A DNA stretch of 64,000 nt, taken from Bemisia tabaci. Its lineage: Eukaryota; Arthropoda; Insecta; Hemiptera; Aleyrodidae. The notes beneath the pieces are model-generated. The model was not told the origin of the DNA. It saw only the letters and a list, made by a program, of their open reading frames with translations, and did no database searches. Positions 58,680 through 64,000 of this stretch are shown one piece after another; position 1 is the first letter of the stretch; each line of letters begins with the position of its first letter. Where the stretch lies: NCBI RefSeq assembly GCF_918797505.1, contig NC_092801.1:39982517-40046516 (forward strand), in the 5' to 3' direction. The position numbers were made by a program, and so were the translations under genes.

Positions 58680-59935
58680 AGCGTATCGCGTGTTACCTAT
58701 TTTTACAAGTTTTTGCTCAGAAGCACGAGTCATCACAAATCATGCAAAGGCATAATATGCCACCCTCAGCCGCATTTCTAGCAATTTTCTCTTTAAAGTC
58801 CTATACTAATCTAAATTTTTTCATTACGAGGACATATTGTAAACTTTTCATTTTATTTTACTGCTACCTAATGCAAACTTCTCCGGAATGCTGACTTTGC
58901 AGCATTTGTCAACTTATTTTTACAACCATTGCTTACTCCTTTTTTGTTACATTGTATTTGCCCCTTAATAAAAAAAAAAATAAATAAAAAAAAAATATTT
59001 GTCATATTTTGTTCAATTTTTGTTTTATTTTCATTTAGTTTGAAAAAAAAGAAGTCTTTGCGTTCTTCATGAGAAAAGCTTCCATCATAATTTTTATAGC
59101 TTGAGTTCAAAACCTAATTTAGCAATGTAGCGATGCAACCCAATTTTAGCATACCGACCGGCACCGGCACACTGTGACGCTAAACGACGTAAACATAAGT
59201 TTGACAACTATAGTCGAAAAATGCGTATCTCCATTAAACGTTGCAAAATATTTATTCTCGTCCTCCTCTTCTAAGAAAAACTTTTGTGGACATTAGCAAT
59301 GTTGCAATAGGACTTCCAATTTTGGACTTATGTCACCAATTTGCAATGTTGTATCATTAAAATCATATTTGACTTGAAGCTACAACTTTTACCAGAATTT
59401 GTTTTTCCATGAGATTGCATTTCAGCCACACATTAATGCAATTCTCTTAAAAAAGGGAGAGCCTTTTGCCAAGTAGCCTTCTTGTCAAATTCACGAAAAA
59501 TCAGCATCCTGGGGACGAATTCAAGGACGAAATAGCGGGAGAACGAGTAAACAAATCTAATTCTTCTTACATTTTTGGGTCCATGGACGCACCGTCAAAT
59601 CGCAGGATGCACAAAAAGGGTCGACTGGGGAGGTTGGGGGGAGGGGAGGAGAGGGGAGCATCATCCCGAGGGAGCGGCGAGTGAAACGGGATGGGAGCTA
59701 AACCGCAGCCTCCAACCACTTGACTACCCCTCGACCCTTTTAGCCCTTTCGCTCTTTTGACGAACACGTGCCAAACTAACACCCCCCCCCCCCCATGGCA
59801 CAAGTCCATTGGGGCAGGCCACTGTGAGCAACCGGTAGCGTTGCAGATTTACGAAGATTCTTCTCCGAATCGAGTTTGAAACCATGGGAGCACGTATCTT
59901 GGTTTGTGACGTTACAGATTTCCTCTATTATTTAA

Positions 59936-60374
59936 GGTAATTCGATGGACGCCATATTTTGTGTCAGAACGGCATGCGATATATCGCATCAATTGGTTCA
60001 TTTTTTCAGCTACTCGTCATTTTTCTCCAATTTTGAGATCGCAATTCTGTTGTCAGGAGACTAAAGCACTCACTTACCAATTTTAACAATGAAATTCAAC
60101 GTAATAAAGGCGTGGTTTTTTTAGAGAGAAAATATCGCATTCGAGTGCAGTTTCGATATTAGTATCGAATGCGATATTTTCTCTCTAAAAAAACCACGCC
60201 TTTATTACGTTGAATTTCTTCCTTAAAATTGGTAAGTGAGTGCTTTAGTCTCCTGACAACAGAACTGCGATCTCAAAATTGGAGAAAAATGACGAGTAGC
60301 TGAAAAAATGGTACCAATGGATGCCATATATCGCATGCCTTTCTGACACTAAATATGGCGTCCATCAAATCACC
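59936..60374. mobile_element. 439-bp palindromic element flanked by TTAA
   Basis: Arms of about 210 bp meet around a short centre near 60155. Ends are GGTAATTCGATGGACGCC and GGCGTCCATCAAATCACC. TTAA lies directly outside both ends (59932-59935 and 60375-60378), as expected for a TTAA-specific (piggyBac-type) element. The left flank is the remnant of a family B element. Confidence 0.8.
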
Positions 60375-60765
60375 TTAAGAAAATGATGCTGCCTTGCTGA
60401 GGAAAAACGCCGTATGAACATTCCAGAGTTGCTGAATTTTCTTTAATAAAGATTTATTAAAAGAAACGACTTTAATTATTCAAAGATACCCTCTGTCACT
60501 TAAAAAAATTTTTAACTCGGTAAGAATCTTTTTCTGGGAATTATCATCTTGAATTTTTCTTTTTTCAGTGTAAATATTGTATGAAAGATCCAGAAAGTTC
60601 ACCTCCTTTGACCTTTCTTATAAAGTCGCAACTCTAGTTTCAGGGCGTATCTCTATTTCCACTTGAGCCTCAGAAAGCATGGAGTTCTAGGGGAAAAAAA
60701 AGGTCACATGGAAATTAAGATTCTACTTTATGTCAAGGGGCGACGAAGGGGCCGATGTCAAGAAC

Positions 60766-61106
60766 GCCAGGCATTTCCTATCTCTCTCGCAAACATTAGC
60801 GGGCTCCCTACCGGTTTTCTGTCTCTCTCGCACACTCATAGTCGTCCCGCTAGGCGATTTTCTGTCTCTCTCGCACATATAAACGGGCTCCCTGGCTATA
60901 TTCTATCTCTCTCGCACACATTAGCGGGGTCCCTGCCTGTTTTCTGTCTCTCTCGCACATTCATAAGCGTCCCGCCACACTATTTTCTGTCTCTCTCGAA
61001 CACAAAAGCGGGCTCCCTGGTTGGTTTCTATCTCTCTCGCACACATTAGAGGGGTCCCTGGCTGTTTCTTGTCTCTCTCGCACACTAATAGGCGTCCCGC
61101 CAGGCG
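60766..61106 (+). repeat. diverged edge of minisatellite, 41-bp monomers
   Basis: Monomers of about 41-43 bp each begin TTTTCTGTCTCTCTCGCACA (with variants) followed by a variable TTAGCGGGCTCCCTGGC-type half. They are not organised into a longer unit, in contrast to the array that follows. Confidence 0.85.
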
Positions 61107-64000
61107 ATTTTCTGTCCCTCTCGCACACTTTAGCGAGCCGCCTGGCTATTTTCTGTCTCTCTCGCACACAATCGCGTCGTGCAAGGCGATTTTCTATCTC
61201 TCTCGCACTCATACGCTTGGTACCTGGGCGATTTTCTGTCTCTCTCGCACTGGAAACGGGGCAACCGAGGGTGCAACCACTCTCGGAGGGTCGCGGGGGA
61301 ACGCGATGCTCCTTTGACGGAAAAACCACCCAAGTCCCGCCTGGCTATTTGCTGTCTCTCTCGCACTCATACGCTTCCTACCCGGGCGATTTTCTGTCTC
61401 TCTCGCACACTTTAGCGAGCCGCCTGGCTATTTTCTGTCTCTCTCGCACACAATCGCGTCGTGCAAGGCGATTTTCTATCTCTCTCGCACTCATACGCTT
61501 GGTACCTGGGCGATTTTCTGTCTCTCTCGCACTGGAAACGGGGCAACCGAGGGTGCAACCACTCTCGGAGGGTCGCGGGGGAACGCGATGCTGCTTTGAC
61601 GGAAAAACCACCCAAGTCCCGCCTGGCTATTTGCTGTCTCTCTCGCACTCATACGCTTCCTACCCGGGCGATTTTCTGTCTCTCTCGCACACTTTAGCGA
61701 GCCGCCTGGCTATTTTCTGTCTCTCTCGCACACAATCGCGTCGTGCAAGGCGATTTTCTATCTCTCTCGCACTCATACGCTTGGTACCTGGGCGATTTTC
61801 TGTCTCTCTCGCACTGGAAACGGGGCAACCGAGGGTGCAACCACTCTCGGAGGGTCGCGGGGGAACGCGATGCTGCTTTGACGGAAAAACCACCCAAGTC
61901 CCGCCTGGCTATTTGCTGTCTCTCTCGCACTCATACGCTTCCTACCCGGGCGATTTTCTGTCTCTCTCGCACACTTTAGCGAGCCGCCTGGCTATTTTCT
62001 GTCTCTCTCGCACACAATCGCGTCGTGCAAGGCGATTTTCTATCTCTCTCGCACTCATACGCTTGGTACCTGGGCGATTTTCTGTCTCTCTCGCACTGGA
62101 AACGGGGCAACCGAGGGTGCAACCACTCTCGGAGGGTCGCGGGGGAACGCGATGCTGCTTTGACGGAAAAACCACCCAAGTCCCGCCTGGCTATTTGCTG
62201 TCTCTCTCGCACTCATACGCTTCCTACCCGGGCGATTTTCTGTCTCTCTCGCACACTTTAGCGAGCCGCCTGGCTATTTTCTGTCTCTCTCGCACACAAT
62301 CGCGTCGTGCAAGGCGATTTTCTATCTCTCTCGCACTCATACGCTTGGTACCTGGGCGATTTTCTGTCTCTCTCGCACTGGAAACGGGGCAACCGAGGGT
62401 GCAACCACTCTCGGAGGGTCGCGGGGGAACGCGATGCTGCTTTGACGGAAAAACCACCCAAGTCCCGCCTGGCTATTTGCTGTCTCTCTCGCACTCATAC
62501 GCTTCCTACCCGGGCGATTTTCTGTCTCTCTCGCACACTTTAGCGAGCCGCCTGGCTATTTTCTGTCTCTCTCGCACACAATCGCGTCGTGCAAGGCGAT
62601 TTTCTATCTCTCTCGCACTCATACGCTTGGTACCTGGGCGATTTTCTGTCTCTCTCGCACTGGAAACGGGGCAACCGAGGGTGCAACCACTCTCGGAGGG
62701 TCGCGGGGGAACGCGATGCTGCTTTGACGGAAAAACCACCCAAGTCCCGCCTGGCTATTTGCTGTCTCTCTCGCACTCATACGCTTCCTACCCGGGCGAT
62801 TTTCTGTCTCTCTCGCACACTTTAGCGAGCCGCCTGGCTATTTTCTGTCTCTCTCGCACACAATCGCGTCGTGCAAGGCGATTTTCTATCTCTCTCGCAC
62901 TCATACGCTTGGTACCTGGGCGATTTTCTGTCTCTCTCGCACTGGAAACGGGGCAACCGAGGGTGCAACCACTCTCGGAGGGTCGCGGGGGAACGCGATG
63001 CTGCTTTGACGGAAAAACCACCCAAGTCCCGCCTGGCTATTTGCTGTCTCTCTCGCACTCATACGCTTCCTACCCGGGCGATTTTCTGTCTCTCTCGCAC
63101 ACTTTAGCGAGCCGCCTGGCTATTTTCTGTCTCTCTCGCACACAATCGCGTCGTGCAAGGCGATTTTCTATCTCTCTCGCACTCATACGCTTGGTACCTG
63201 GGCGATTTTCTGTCTCTCTCGCACTGGAAACGGGGCAACCGAGGGTGCAACCACTCTCGGAGGGTCGCGGGGGAACGCGATGCTGCTTTGACGGAAAAAC
63301 CACCCAAGTCCCGCCTGGCTATTTGCTGTCTCTCTCGCACTCATACGCTTCCTACCCGGGCGATTTTCTGTCTCTCTCGCACACTTTAGCGAGCCGCCTG
63401 GCTATTTTCTGTCTCTCTCGCACACAATCGCGTCGTGCAAGGCGATTTTCTATCTCTCTCGCACTCATACGCTTGGTACCTGGGCGATTTTCTGTCTCTC
63501 TCGCACTGGAAACGGGGCAACCGAGGGTGCAACCACTCTCGGAGGGTCGCGGGGGAACGCGATGCTGCTTTGACGGAAAAACCACCCAAGTCCCGCCTGG
63601 CTATTTGCTGTCTCTCTCGCACTCATACGCTTCCTACCCGGGCGATTTTCTGTCTCTCTCGCACACTTTAGCGAGCCGCCTGGCTATTTTCTGTCTCTCT
63701 CGCACACAATCGCGTCGTGCAAGGCGATTTTCTATCTCTCTCGCACTCATACGCTTGGTACCTGGGCGATTTTCTGTCTCTCTCGCACTGGAAACGGGGC
63801 AACCGAGGGTGCAACCACTCTCGGAGGGTCGCGGGGGAACGCGATGCTGCTTTGACGGAAAAACCACCCAAGTCCCGCCTGGCTATTTGCTGTCTCTCTC
63901 GCACTCATACGCTTCCTACCCGGGCGATTTTCTGTCTCTCTCGCACACTTTAGCGAGCCGCCTGGCTATTTTCTGTCTCTCTCGCACACAATCGCGTCGT
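61107..64000 (+). repeat. satellite with 282-bp higher-order repeat, about 10.3 copies in view
   Basis: Each 282-bp unit has five TCTCTCTCGCAC-bearing sub-units: four of about 41-42 bp and one of about 115 bp that includes GGAAACGGGGCAACCGAGGG and ACGGAAAAACCACCCAAGTC. Copies are almost identical; the first carries small differences (GATGCTCCTTTG versus GATGCTGCTTTG, and one CCCTC). Because 282 is divisible by three, identical 77-78 codon frames recur on both strands in every unit; these are not genes. The array continues past the window edge. Confidence 0.95.

Larger units (their letters stand above)
57523..60765. other. gene-free region between two-module gene and satellite
   Basis: No supported gene. 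It contains one family H element, two to three family B fragments (58275-58505, 59210-59260, 59878-59931), a CACTGAGAAAAAAA-type end near 57592, a perfect hairpin at 58552 and a long palindrome at 59936. The parts 58690-59200 and 59270-59870 show nothing recognisable apart from C and G runs near 59640 and 59785. Confidence 0.5.

Noticed and set aside
61021..63953. Repeated open frames of 77-78 codons on both strands (Ser/His/Leu-rich or Arg/Glu-rich)
   Set aside because: They follow the 282-bp satellite period, which is divisible by three, and appear on both strands at once. No start context, splice structure or domain.
60766..64000. CRISPR-like array
   Set aside because: Regular repeats exist, but the 'spacers' are themselves repeated in a 282-bp unit, the sequence is eukaryotic and there are no cas genes. 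It is a satellite.

Overview
The window is nuclear DNA of an arthropod, most likely an insect and perhaps a hemipteran. Coding exons are short and split by GT-AG introns. The recognisable genes are animal genes (R3HCC1L-like, dysbindin, an SNM1/Apollo-like protein and a bZIP resembling the gap-gene factor Giant). There is a 7SL RNA gene, and the space between genes is filled with short inverted-repeat transposons, tRNA-like SINE heads and a satellite. The species cannot be fixed from the sequence alone.

Layout. Positions 1-5076 (minus) hold most of an R3H-domain gene of the R3HCC1/R3HCC1L type, running off the left edge. It is head-to-head with dysbindin (5695-21518, plus, six coding exons, 248 aa), with 618 bp between the two start codons. 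The 11.5-kb fourth intron of dysbindin contains a complete eight-exon gene on the opposite strand (11099-19715). It encodes a 607-aa Apollo/DCLRE1B-like protein of the metallo-beta-lactamase/beta-CASP nuclease family in which nearly every metal-binding motif has been replaced. A repeat-rich gap (21519-25248) ends in a 240-bp-armed inverted repeat that abuts the stop codon of a Giant-like bZIP gene (25249-30144, minus, two coding exons seen).

From about 30.2 to 43 kb there is no convincing gene. The stretch is a transposon graveyard: at least nine families of small inverted-repeat elements, several inserted into one another. From 43751 to 51124 lie three long-terminal-inverted-repeat elements nested like Russian dolls. 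The outermost carries a SWIM-zinc-finger transposon gene cut in two by the next element, with a 3-bp target duplication.

From 51621 to 57522 (plus) is an unrecognised gene made of two duplicated two-exon modules with all introns in phase 0. A signal-peptide exon at 43052-43126 could supply its N terminus, or could instead join a short cationic terminal exon at 45494. Its last intron houses a 7SL (signal recognition particle) RNA gene at about 55446-55741, with a TATA box and a T-run terminator.

The right end (60766-64000) is a satellite. Diverged 41-bp monomers give way to about ten near-identical copies of a 282-bp higher-order unit that continue beyond the window.

Functionally the genes are not a pathway. 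Dysbindin belongs to BLOC-1 vesicle trafficking, the Apollo-like protein derives from a DNA-end/telomere nuclease, Giant-like is a transcription factor, and 7SL serves protein secretion. The most unusual items are the metal-site-less Apollo homologue, the three-level nested elements, the duplicated-module gene with a 7SL gene in its intron, and the satellite. All exon models come from reading splice sites and frames by eye and lack transcript evidence.
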